Part shown: piece by piece, positions 23,501-36,270 of the stretch
Layout: every line of letters begins with the position of its first letter
Numbering within the stretch: position 1 is the first letter of the stretch
Assembly: GCA_017590115.1 (NCBI GenBank)
Contig: JAGGNK010012559.1
Coordinates: 2,339,236-2,403,235, forward strand
Length of the DNA stretch: 64,000 nt
DNA from: Montifringilla adamsi
Taxonomy: Eukaryota > Chordata > Aves > Passeriformes > Passeridae
Direction: 5' to 3'
The notes under the pieces: generated by a model
Told to the model about the DNA's origin: nothing
Databases searched by the model: none
The model's input: only the letters and a program-made list of their open reading frames with translations
Program-made: the position numbers and the translations under genes

Positions 23501-26202
23501 GCTACCTTTAAAGATATTTTTCCTCCCTCTGCAGGTCACCACTCTGCATTCTCTCCAGTAACTTGATAATGGCAGAAGAGACTAAAGTATAAAATAATTT
23601 CTCCTCTTGCAAGCAGAGCTCCAAGACAGAAATCAGCATTAAATTGGACCCTACCTCTGCAAATCCTCTATGAATACTGCTGCTCCGAGCATAGAAGCAA
23701 GGAAAATTGTTCCTGGTATTCTCCTACCCCTCCTCATATCCCCAGCATGCTCTAAACACGAGCCAGTGGTGCCAGACCTGCTCTGAAGAGAGAAAGGGAG
23801 GCATCACTCAGCCAGGGCCGCCACAGCTCTGCTGTTTGGTTGTAGATCCTGTGCTCCTTCCCAGGAAACTGATTCTTGGGGTGGAAGTCGTGATTGCCCA
23901 TCGCTGCGTAGACCTTGGTACCTGGAGGCAGAGCCAAGGAGGCACAGGGGAGGTCAGTGCTGCAGAGCTCCTCCAGCTCCCCCAGGCACTCCCAGCCTTG
24001 GGAACAGAGCGTTGCCAGCCACCCTCTGCCCAGGGCCACCCTCTGCCCAGGGCACCACACAGCTCTGACCCTCCCTTGGGACAAGCCACCCACAGCCAAG
24101 TGACTGAGCTGTCACCAGCAGTAACGCTCCTTGCCCCCTGCTGACACAGGTTATGTCTGAGGGTATCCTGCAGCCTTTTCTGCCTTCATTACTAATGGCA
24201 GAAACCTTTCTTTTCCTCTCTCCAGAGTGAGCTAACCTGAAACATGAGTGTGCATCAATGCTGCATGGCACAGCAGAACTGAGGCCACCAAACAAGTCCC
24301 AGTGACCACAGCCCTTCTATGCCTTTCCCTGTCCCAATTCTGTCATTTCTCCATCCTGGTTAACCCTTCCCATGAGTCTCTATAGCCCTCTCCCCTTCTC
24401 ATCCCCTCAAATCCTACCTGGAAAAGTCTCTTTTATCAGAGAAGTCAGATTTGCTATTATGTGCAGAACCTTTTCTTCTCCGAGCTGCTCATTGGGGACA
24501 TGGGGAGTGTCATCTCTAGAAAAAGAGAAGCAGCACAGTCACTGTCTGGGACTAACAGGGCCTGTGCTTACAGCAATGAGCAAGGCAGAGAAACTTGCCA
24601 ACTCCTCACTGTGCCCCCTGGAAGAGAAAGTTTAAGCTTTTGGCTGCAGAAGTCAGTGCTATCTTGACTGGCCAAGACACTGAGGGAGTTTCAAGAAATC
24701 ACTCACAGGGAAAATGAGCTCCACTCCAAACTTGCCAGAGTCAAGGAGTGTTCAGACAACACTCTCAGGGATGCACAGGGTCGGATTGTTGGGGTGTCTG
24801 TGCAGGGCCAGGAGCTGGAATCCATGATCCTTGTGGGTCCCTTCCAGCTCAGGGTATTCTGTGATTCCACCTTTCACTTCACCTTAAAACCCCTGTGCAC
24901 CCTGCTTTGGGGTGTGTCACAGGCACTAAAGCTGCACGGGTCAGCACTTCACAATCTGAGGGCATCTGATCTGCAGTAATGAAGCAGAGCTGTTGGCACA
25001 GCTGTGATCACCATGAACCAAGGAAATGCCTCTAGTAAGGCAGGAGTCTAGGGCTACTCCATGTCTGTGTTTGCATTAACATGCTTACAGCATTTGTAGA
25101 TGATGCTGGGCTGTCCACAAGCCCACTGGAGAGAGAGGAGAACATTCAAAATCATGTCAGAGGACTGGGGAAAATTGCTTGAGAGAAAAATACTCAACAT
25201 AAGATCACAAGAATCAATAACTGCATTTAAGCAGGAACAGGCATCTGCAGGGACAGAAAATGAAAACATGGGACAGGCAATAGCCCTGCAAACTGAAACT
25301 GGAGGTTACAGCTGCACTATCAGAAGAAGGACCACACACACAATCACCATGCAAAATAAAGCTTTTACCATCTGTAAGTGCTATTGAGGCCTCCCGCAGG
25401 ACAGGAGACCCACCCCTGGAAACCATACCAGGAGAGAACATCCTCCACTGGGGAGGCTGCTCTGACTCCTAAAGCAGAACTGTCCCTTGAGACAGGTTTC
25501 CAGGTGCCTCTTGCAGCCAGAATAAATGCTGCAAGCTGCTTTACAGTGCTCTGTTCCCACTGCTCTGAGCGGCAGGGCTGGATGCACGGACACACAGCCC
25601 ACAGCTCCTTCCCTGGCCATTCCAGGACTCGGGCTCACTGTGGGATCAGACAGAATGCACAGAGGACGGACAGTGAGTTGTGATCCTTTTGTCACCTCGC
25701 TGCCACGAGCTTCTTACCAGCGTCGAGCGCCCTCGCTGGCGTTGTGCTTTCCTCCCAACCCCTGTTTTGCATTCCGAGGCACATTCTCCCCTCTCCTTTC
25801 CAAAGCGAGTCCCATGGAAAGAGCCCAGACACACCACGAGCTCCGTACGGGCTGCACTGCCCTTCTCGGCCCAGCCCCGCTGTCCCTCAGGCGGGCCCGG
25901 CCCCCTCACCCGGTCCAGAGCACGAAGTCCGGCGCGGCCAGGCGGCCCCGCATGGCGCGGGCGGCCGAGCGGAGCAGGCTCCAGGGCGCATCGCACACGT
26001 AGCTGCCCCAGGGCCCGGCGGGCCCGGCCCGACCGCCGCCCGAGGGGCACGGCCGTCCCGCTGCCGCCGCCGCCTCGTACCCGGGGTCCCAGTGCAGGTC
26101 CGTGAGGTGCCAGAACCTCCCGGAGCCGCCGCCCGCACCGGGCAGAGCCGCGGCCAGCAGGCACAGCAGGAGCAGCACCGCGAGCTGGCCCGGGGGCGGC
26201 AT
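20570..26202 (-). CDS. SMPDL3B: Acid sphingomyelinase-like phosphodiesterase 3b
   Basis: It is a secretory-route, GPI-anchored calcineurin-type phosphodiesterase that in mammals dampens TLR signalling at the cell surface. Coding exons, in transcription order, are 25910-26202, 24418-24515, 23778-23921, 23046-23218, 22720-22900, 22010-22143 and 20570-20962, giving 471 residues (human 455). A Leu/Ala-rich signal peptide spans about residues 6-24. The metal-site motifs are all present: DLH at 35-37, GDD at 98-100, GNHD at 139-142, GHVPP at 241-245 and GHHHTD at 282-287. The last exon encodes the Cys-containing C-terminal domain. It ends with a small-residue stretch (NSSASAASS) and a hydrophobic tail without charged residues, the form of a GPI-attachment signal. 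An in-frame upstream ATG at 26223 would add seven residues before the signal peptide; I prefer the one at 26202. Introns contain only a CR1 piece. Confidence 0.96.
24516..25909 (-). other. SMPDL3B: SMPDL3B intron 1
   Basis: It starts GTGAGG at the exon 1 edge and ends CTAG before exon 2. Apart from the CR1 3' end at 24775-24875 it has no recognisable element. Its right end (about 25640-25909) belongs to the CpG island. The long open frames there come from GC-rich composition. Confidence 0.75.
24775..24875 (+). mobile_element. CR1 LINE 3'-end fragment
   Basis: It has the same phrase order as the copy at 16835-16935 (GTGCAGGGCCAGGAGCTGGA, CCTTGTGGGTCCCTTCCAGC, ATTCTGTGATTC), the 3' terminus of an avian CR1 in sense orientation. 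It is antisense to SMPDL3B. Confidence 0.87.
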
Positions 26203-26542
26203 GGCAGACACCGCCGCCCGCACCTGGGCACCGCCCGCACCCGGGCCCGGCCCTCACCTGGGCACGGCCCTCACCTGGGCACCGCCCTCACCTGGGCTGG
26301 CCCTGACCTGGGCACCGCCCTCACCCGGCCCCTCACCCATGCCAGGCGGGGCAATGCCCGCCCTCAAAATGGCGGCGGCGGCGGCTTCCCCCCGGTCTCC
26401 TCTTATTGGACAGAGCTGGAAGGCGGAGGGACGCGATTGGCTGTCGGCCGGCAGAGCGGCGCTCCCGGATTGGGCGGCAGGCGGCGGAAACACTGCCGGG
26501 GCCGGCGCGCGCGGGCGGCGGCGGCAGTCCCGGAGCGGCGCC
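26203..26542. promoter_or_regulatory. Bidirectional CpG promoter shared by SMPDL3B and RPA2
   Basis: The 340 bp between the two start codons are CpG-rich and TATA-less. A YY1-type site AAAATGGCGGC lies at 26366-26376. Three inverted CCAAT boxes (ATTGG) at 26405-26409, 26436-26440 and 26469-26473 are spaced 31 and 33 bp apart, near-integral helical turns, as in NF-Y-driven genes. They sit 70-140 bp before the RPA2 ATG. A 17-bp minisatellite fills the SMPDL3B side. Shared control is an inference from layout. Confidence 0.82.
26221..26335. repeat. 17-bp minisatellite in the SMPDL3B-RPA2 promoter
   Basis: Units of CACCTGGGCACCGCCCT begin at 26221, 26238, 26255, 26272, 26289, 26305 (16-bp step, first base changed) and 26322, the last partial. 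Most units hold CACCTG, an E-box core. The array lies within 20-135 bp of the SMPDL3B start codon, so it falls in its 5' UTR or core promoter. Confidence 0.93.
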
Positions 26543-29914
<3,372 letters not shown>

Positions 29915-30480
29915 AGTTCCTTCCATCTGACTTTAGTTCCAAGCAAATGTTTGTCCATATTTCAAGATACCTTGCTGAGCTCTGTTACTTGGAGGGTGAC
30001 CTTTGCTCTTTGTGAGAAGTCCTGGTTACTCGGTGAATGCCAACTCCTTGGAATTCAAGGATGAGCAGAACGTGTGTGATTCTGGTAATTGGACCTGATT
30101 CTATGCTGTGACCATGTGACTGAAAGTATAAACATGAGAAAAGTATAAACATGAAAGTATAGACATGGGAAAACTGAATTCCTCAAAGCTTCAGAGCTTT
30201 CACTTTGTTTTGGCTCCTTAGAGTGCCTGGTAGAAAGAGAAGAGCCTCTTTATGATTTGTCCTTTATTTCTAGAGCTGTTTCTCCTAACTCAGCTTCCAT
30301 TCCATTTTCTTCACAAAGTGGATAGCCAAGAGTAATCTTCCACTGATGTACAGCAATCATGAGAAGATGTTTTTATTGTTTAGTTTGTGCACTTAAAATC
30401 TATATTTGTACTAGAGCTGATCTTGTTAACTAGAGCTTTTGAACTTTTACAATAAAATGTTAACTTGGGACACCTTGCAT
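29915..30480 (+). other. RPA2: RPA2 3' UTR
   Basis: About 0.55 kb of AT-rich non-coding sequence runs from the stop codon to the poly(A) signal at 30451-30456. A short GTATAAACATG-type triplication is seen at about 30125-30170. Confidence 0.8.
30451..30456 (+). terminator. RPA2: Poly(A) signal AATAAA of RPA2
   Basis: A canonical AATAAA lies 540 nt after the stop codon. It is followed within 35 nt by a GT-rich element (CATCGTGTGTGAC). Confidence 0.9.
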
Positions 30481-31279
30481 CGTGTGTGACTAGAGGCTTC
30501 TCTGCCTTGAAGAAGAAAACTGTTTGACAAAACTTGGGGATAAAAGCACAGCTCATACTTTCAGTTTAACTATTCTTATTTTTTCCTTAGCTTTTTACTT
30601 TGAAGGTTCAAACTGAAGCAAATGTCTGGCCAGTAAGAAAGTAAATAATTGTACTGCTGAAGAAAACAACATGTATCAGTGTTCCAAATAGGGCCCGAAC
30701 CATTTCTGCCACCAAAACAGCTGCTCTGCTGTTCAGTGCTGTGCTGACCTGTCCTTCCACTGCAGCTAGCTGAATGCCCAGGGACACAGGGCTGCTGGAA
30801 TGGCAGCATGTGCACGTACAGCTCGGTTCAGAGGGCTCGCAGTCTGGTGAGCTCTGGGTGTTTAGAAGCTCTAAGAGTAGGGTAGAGTTTCTATTGCCTA
30901 GGACTCGTAAAGGGACCTGGCTTTACAAAGGCAGTTCTTTGTGGCCACATCTGGCAGGGAGAGCCAGGGCCTCTGCTGGGGCAAATCCCAGTATCCCGCT
31001 TGGGTGCGGTGGCCCAGCTGTAGCCGTGGTGCACCTCTGTGGCTGAATCATGCAGTAGGTGTGTAACAGGTGAACTTTTGGCTGTGGAGTTCAGCAGATC
31101 TAGAAGCCAAAAGTACTGTCATTTCCTTTTGTAGGAGGTGTGCAGGTTAGGAAGGAAATCCCTGCGGACTTTCGGAACCGAAGATGAGTGGAATTGCTTG
31201 CAGTCAGGAGAGCAGTTGTGTAATTGGATAATTGGCTGGGGCCAGGGCTGCGACGGCGGCGGGAGCGGAGCTGGGACGG
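30481..31279. other. RPA2-XKR8 intergenic stretch
   Basis: No gene or recognised repeat lies between the RPA2 3' end and the XKR8 minisatellite. GC content rises towards the right. Confidence 0.7.
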
Positions 31280-31845
31280 ATACACGGCCCGGGGACAGCC
31301 ACACAGTCCGGGACAGCCACACAGTCCGGGGACAGCCACACAGCCCGGGGCGGTCACACAGCCCGGGGCCGGTCACACAGCCCGGGGACGGTCACACAGT
31401 CCGGGGTGGTCACACAGCCCGGGGACAGCCACACAGCCCGGGGCCGTCACACAGCCCAGGGCCAGTCACACAGCCCGGGGCCGTCACACAGCCCGGGGAC
31501 GGTCACACAGTCCGGGACAGCCACACAGCCCGGGACAGTCACACAGCCCGGGAATAGTCACACAGCCCGGGGCGGTCCCACAGCCCGGGACGGTCACACA
31601 GCCCGGGACGGTCACACAGCCCGGGAATAGTCACACAGCCCGGGACGGTCACACAGCCCGGGAATAGTCACACAGCTCGGGACAGTCACACAGCCCGGGG
31701 CGGTCACACAGCCCGGGACGGTCACACAGCCCGGGAATAGTCACACAGCCCGGGGACAGTCACACAGCCCGGGGCGGTCACACAGCCCGGGACGGTCACA
31801 CAGCCCGGGAATAGTCACACAGCCCGAGACGGTCCCACAGCCCGG
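31280..31845. repeat. 18-19 bp GC-rich minisatellite upstream of XKR8
   Basis: Roughly 30 units of the form GGTCACACAGCCCGGGAC run to about 120 bp before the XKR8 ATG. Towards the right end a four-unit higher-order repeat of about 74 bp appears: the block starting GACAGTCACACAGCCC at 31681 recurs at 31755, and a diverged third begins at 31828. The open frames that cross it in several registers are by-products of the repeat. Confidence 0.95.
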
Positions 31846-32640
31846 GGCGGGGCTCCCCGGTCGGACGCGCGGGCGGGGCGGGGCTGCCCAGGGCGGGCCG
31901 TGTCAGGGGTGGGTCCGGCCCGTGCCGGCGCCGCCACCGCCGGTTCTGGGCCGGGCTGCGGGGCTCCGATGCCTCCGCTAACCGCCCCGCCGCGGTTCGG
32001 GCCGCTGCAGTTGGCGCTGGCGGCGGCGGGGACGGCGGCGGCGACTCTGGACCTGTGCATGGACGGGTGGGTGGCGGCGGAGTACGCGCGGCGCGGCCAC
32101 CCCGGCTGGGCCGCGCTGTCGCTGTCGCTGCTCGCCGCCGCCTCAGCCGCCGCCCAGGCCTGCAGCTGGCTCTGGCTGCGCTCCGACCCGCCCGCCCTGC
32201 GCCCCGCCGTGCCCGTGGCGCTGCTCGCCGCCCTCCACCTCCTGCAGCTCGGCTTCTTCTTTAGGTACGGCAGCCCCGCACCGAGTTTCCCGCCCGCCGC
32301 CGGGGCCCCGCTCCGCCCCAGCCTCCCCCCGGCTGCCTCTCCGCCCCTCCTGGCCCCCGGGGATGGAGGCGAGCGGTGCCTCGGCTGCCGGGAGGGCCGA
32401 GAGGCTCCCGAGCAGGGCGGTTCGGCCCAGCCCGGGCTGGAGCCGGATGAAGAGTGTCGGTGGGAGCGGGGGAAGTTTCCCTCGGGCCCTGCTCTGTCTC
32501 CCGGGGCTGTTGCCGCTGCCCTCCAGATAAAGGGAGCAGCGCCCCGAAACCTCGTCACGGCCCCGGTGCTCCCGGCAGTCTAGGGGAGCAGCGAGGCCGA
32601 GCCGGGGGAAAGGAATAATCCAGGCAGGTCTGCTGAGATC
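31846..32640 (+). promoter_or_regulatory. XKR8: CpG-island promoter and first exon region of XKR8
   Basis: The CpG-dense sequence covers the 120 bp before the ATG at 31969, coding exon 1, and the first part of intron 1. GGGCGGGGCGGGG Sp1-like boxes occur at 31870-31884. There is no TATA box. An in-frame ATG at 31900 could extend the protein by 23 residues, but it lacks similarity to XKR8 and I treat it as 5' UTR. Confidence 0.75.
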
Positions 32641-34525
32641 GATGCTCAGTTTTTTACACTTGCACTTCACCCATGGCTGGGCATCGTGTGGCTACTGTGG
32701 TGTGTGGTTTGGGCAGGGGGAAGGAAGAGTTTGGACGTAAATCAGTGGGGTTTGTTGTCCTGTCAGGACTTTGTTATCCTGTCAGGGCAGCTTGGGGACC
32801 AAGGTGTGTGCTTTGTGTGGCCCCTCACCACCCGCTGGTCCCCACACAGGTGCCTCTATGCTCTGAAGGTGGGCTGGAGGGTGTGCTGGGCGAAGGCAGA
32901 GGAGGAGGATGAGCAGAGACACATGGCCTTCATCTCCCACGACATCAGCTTGCTGCGTCTCTTCGAGACCTTCCTGGAGAACACCCCGCAGCTCACCCTG
33001 CTCCTCTACATCATCCTGCGGACAAACAAGGCCGAGCTCTCCCAGGGTGAGGGGACTGGGGCCAAGGGAGGGGGCTGATGTGGAGGTGCAGGCTTGGGGT
33101 CAGAGTGGGCTTGGGTGGGGCAGATCAGAGAGGCTGTCCAGGGGCTGGAGGACCCAGCAAGACATTTGTTGTCATTCTGCTCCCATGTCACTCCTTCTTT
33201 TGACATGTCACGCTATAGGGTGGACCCCTGTCATGCACACACATGCCCCAATGGTCCATGCTGGGCTTGGGGTGGGGGGAGTTGAAGCTGTGGGACCACT
33301 GTGGTCATTCTCGTACGTGCCCCAGGGGAGGCTGAGGGTCAGGTGGGAAATCAGGCACCTTCTGAGGAGCTGGGAGGTGCTGATGTTGGTATGGGTGAAG
33401 CACACGCTGAGCAGGGGCTGTGGTCCCTTCCCAGGGTGGGGAGCAGATGTCACTGCAGGGAAATGGGGAGCCCAACAACGTGGGAGCCAGCACTCACCTG
33501 CCTGTGTGGGCTGAGGGCTTCCATGCCTGAGAGATAGGCTCTGCAGAGCTGTTCAATCCCAGCATTTCTTCCTCATCTTCTGACAAGGCCAAGCACCAGC
33601 CTCCTTGTCCTCAGGGAGGGCAGAACACCAGGGGAGAGCTGCAGCTGCTGATCCTCTGACCCTGACAGCAGCTGCTTTGTGAGCTGGGGGAAAACTCATT
33701 TTAGCAGTGGTGGGCAGGGAGAGGCTTGAGCCAGGCTGGGCCAGCCCTTGCTCCCCGCTCAGCATTTTCACCTGTGTGTTTGCAGGCCTGGGGATGGGCA
33801 CCGCGTTCCTGTGTGTGTCCTGGTCTCTGCTGGACTACCACCAGTCCCTGCGCTCCTTCCTGCAGGACAAGCACGAGCTGAGCCTGGGCTCTTCCGTCAT
33901 CTACTTCCTGTGGAACCTCTTCCTCATCTGCCCCCGCATCCTGGCGGTCGCGCTCTTCGCCCTGCTCTGGCCCTATGGTGTGGCTGTCCACTTCCCACTG
34001 GTGTGGCTGGCCATGTTCCTCTGGGTCAGCCTGCAGGGCACGGACTTCATGGAGTCAGCTGGCCCCGAGCAGCTTTACCGGGCCATGGTGGCCGTGATCC
34101 TCTACTTCAGCTGGTTCAATGTGGCGCAGGGGAGGACGCTGTACCGCAGCATCATCTACCACGGCTTCATCCTGGTGGACAGCACGCTGCTGGGCCTCGC
34201 CTGGCTCTGGGGCCGGGCTCCCTCTGAGGAAGACTCATACCTCCTCCCCGTGGTCTCTGCAGCCCTGCCCTGCTACCTGCTGGGGCTGGGGCTGAGGGTC
34301 ACCTACTACAAGTGGCTGCACCCCAACGTGCTGGTGCAGCAGGAAGGCAGATACGATGAGGTGGATGCCCATCGAGGGGGTGATGGGGTGGAGTTTCGCT
34401 CCTTTTTGGAACCAGACCTTGTCAACAGGCGGATGCAGCGGCTGGCCCAGACCCACTTCTCCTTGTCCCAGCCGACACAGCAGCACGTCCTGAATGGGGC
34501 TGCTGCTGTGGAGTCTGCTGTCTGA
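31969..34525 (+). CDS. XKR8: XK-related protein 8, apoptotic phospholipid scramblase
   Basis: XKR8 is a multi-pass plasma-membrane protein which, after caspase cleavage of its C-terminal tail, exposes phosphatidylserine on dying cells. Coding exons are 31969-32264, 32850-33046 and 33786-34525, giving 410 residues (human 395). Hydrophobic segments recur along the chain: about 12-35 and 45-68 in exon 1, then a cytoplasmic loop with the conserved HDISLLRLFETFLENTPQL. Exon 3 adds WSLLDYHQSLR, SSVIYFLWNLFLICPRILAV, LQGTDFM and AVILYFSWFNVAQGRTLYRS, then the last membrane spans and YYKWLHPN. The hydrophilic tail carries DEVD at 355-358, the preferred caspase-3 site. The mammalian equivalent is at the same position. 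Codon use in exon 1 is extremely GC-rich compared with exon 3. Intron 2 (33047-33785) shows nothing notable. Confidence 0.96.
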
Positions 34526-35789
34526 GGGTAGCTCCTCTAAAGGGACATGATGGGGAGGTAGACATGTTGTTGTGCCCCTGGTTGTGCCCCCCAGGCTGTT
34601 GTTTTGGACAGCTGCAGGGAGCTGGCAGAAAATCAGGGGTGAGGTGGAAACACACAGTGAGTCCCATGGCACTCAGCATGGCTCCCATGGCTGTACCCTC
34701 AGGGAAAGCCATGGTGTTTGTGGTGTCCAGCACATTGTAGCATATGGCTGCAATGCTCTGTCAACTTTTCTTGTTATTTATTAGTATCTTTTTCAAAAAA
34801 GAAAAATGAAAACAAGAGGACAGGTTTATTTTCTCTGTGCTTGCTGCTGCCATTGCTGTGCTGGGATATGGGTGGTGGGGCAGGGAGCACCTGTTCCCTC
34901 CATGGTTGTGGCTATCTGACCTTTCTGTTTCCAGCCAGGATTTTCCTCCTTGTGTTAGAGTTAAGGTCAAAGCTCACCTGTTATCGCTGTGTTCCAAGAG
35001 GCATAGGGAAGGAGGCCTGTGCTGGGAGGAGTGGCTGCAGGGTGGCTCAGGGCTTCCAGCTCATTATGGACACCTCATTATGGACACCTTGTGCTCCCTT
35101 GGCTGCCATTCCCACCACCACAGCCTGGCAGGGCTCCCAAGGCCATGACCAGGCCGGAGCTGGCCACAGCATTTCTCAGCCATTGGTGGCTGTTGGTGTG
35201 GTCAGCAGTGGGGTCAGTGTGTGCCAGCTCCTGGGCACAGACACCCACCACTCCCCAGCTCGGTGCCCAAACCCAGGCAGGCTCCAGAGCAGCCCCTGCC
35301 CTTTGCTGTTGCCCAGCTGGCAGCTGTGGCACATCCTGGCTGCCCACAGTACTGACCTTTGGCTCCTTCCCCCCATCTCCATCACATCCCTCCCAGCAGC
35401 CCATCCCAGGAGGAAACTTCCAAACCAGGGAAGGCATCTGGATGAGCAGCTGCAATGGTGTTTCACAGCTGCTCCTGTAAGCAGCTCAACCCTGCCCAAG
35501 GCCAGCAGCACAGGGTGGGAGAGGGGTGGTGCCTTGTGCAAAAACAAATGGGAAGGGAACGTTTTGTGCAGGAAGCACTGTGTGCCTGCCCTGGAAACCT
35601 CAGCAGGACCCAGGAGCAGGTCCCTGCCCCACTGGCCCCCCAGGACTCCCCAGCAGCACGGGGCTCTGGTGGCTGCACTGTGACCTGTGGCACCCTGATG
35701 CTGCTGGTGCTGCCAGGCCTGGCTCGGGCTGTCACAGGGGCAGGGGCTGACACGGGGGCAGAGAACAGGCTGAAGCACTGACTATAGAA

Positions 35790-35795
35790 AATAAA
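35790..35795 (+). terminator. XKR8: Poly(A) signal AATAAA of XKR8
   Basis: It is the first canonical signal downstream of the XKR8 stop on the plus strand. A T-rich stretch follows (TTATTATTTTTTCC). Confidence 0.75.
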
Positions 35796-35798
35796 GAC

Positions 35799-35804
35799 TT
35801 TATT
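35799..35804 (-). terminator. Possible distal minus-strand poly(A) signal
   Basis: TTTATT on the plus strand reads AATAAA on the minus strand, 3 nt from the XKR8 signal. It could serve as a distal EYA3 3' end, which would make the two transcripts overlap tail to tail. It may equally be chance in an AT-rich stretch. Confidence 0.3.
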
Positions 35805-36264
35805 ATTTTTTCCAGTTCACAGGACAGTTCCAATTACAGACCATGAACAGGCAAAGGCCCCACAGCACCTGAGATCACCCCTCATAGCAGAGCAAAAGAG
35901 GTGCTGTGGGCTCCAGGGTCCTACTGCTTCCCACCAGTGCCAGCACAGATATCTCCCCAAGGGCTGTTGGAGGCAACAAATATTAGTGGATTAGGTGGTT
36001 TTTAAAGCCTCTGTGGCTGTGTTGAAGCTGAAGGGGAAGCCAGCAGCACCCAGGTGAGCTCAGGTGCTCTGAGCCTGCAGGCTGACTGTCCTTCAGGTGT
36101 TCAGGTTTGCTCTCCCATTACCCCTGATCTGACTGTGGCTGAACTGGTGACAGAGAGAGGAGAAAATCAATGCTTGGATAGAGATGCTGTTCTTGCCTCA
36201 AAAGAGACAGAAAAAGGCTTAAATTCAGCCAGCAGAGGAAAAAATAAAATAGCCAGGTCACCCC

Positions 36265-36270
36265 TTTATT
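36265..36270 (-). terminator. EYA3: Poly(A) signal AATAAA of EYA3
   Basis: It is the first canonical signal on the minus strand after the EYA3 stop, in the context TTTGTTAATAAAGGGG. T-rich sequence follows 15-25 nt later (CTATTTTATTTTTTCC). Confidence 0.75.

Larger units (their letters stand above)
34526..35815 (+). other. XKR8: XKR8 3' UTR
   Basis: About 1.3 kb of non-coding, GC-moderate sequence runs to the AATAAA at 35790. A short direct repeat CATTATGGACACC occurs twice at about 35064-35089. Open frames across it have no protein-like features. Confidence 0.65.

Noticed and set aside
31138..31667. Three overlapping plus-strand frames encoding HSPG/HTAR-type repeats
   Set aside because: This is the translation of the XKR8 minisatellite in all three registers, with no protein family resemblance.
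31280..31845. Regular repeats with short variable parts that superficially recall a CRISPR array
   Set aside because: The units are only 18-19 bp and contiguous, with no unique spacers, and the DNA is vertebrate.
31815..32558. 247-codon minus-strand frame opposite XKR8 exon 1
   Set aside because: It is a shadow of GC-rich XKR8 exon 1 and lacks homology or its own promoter.
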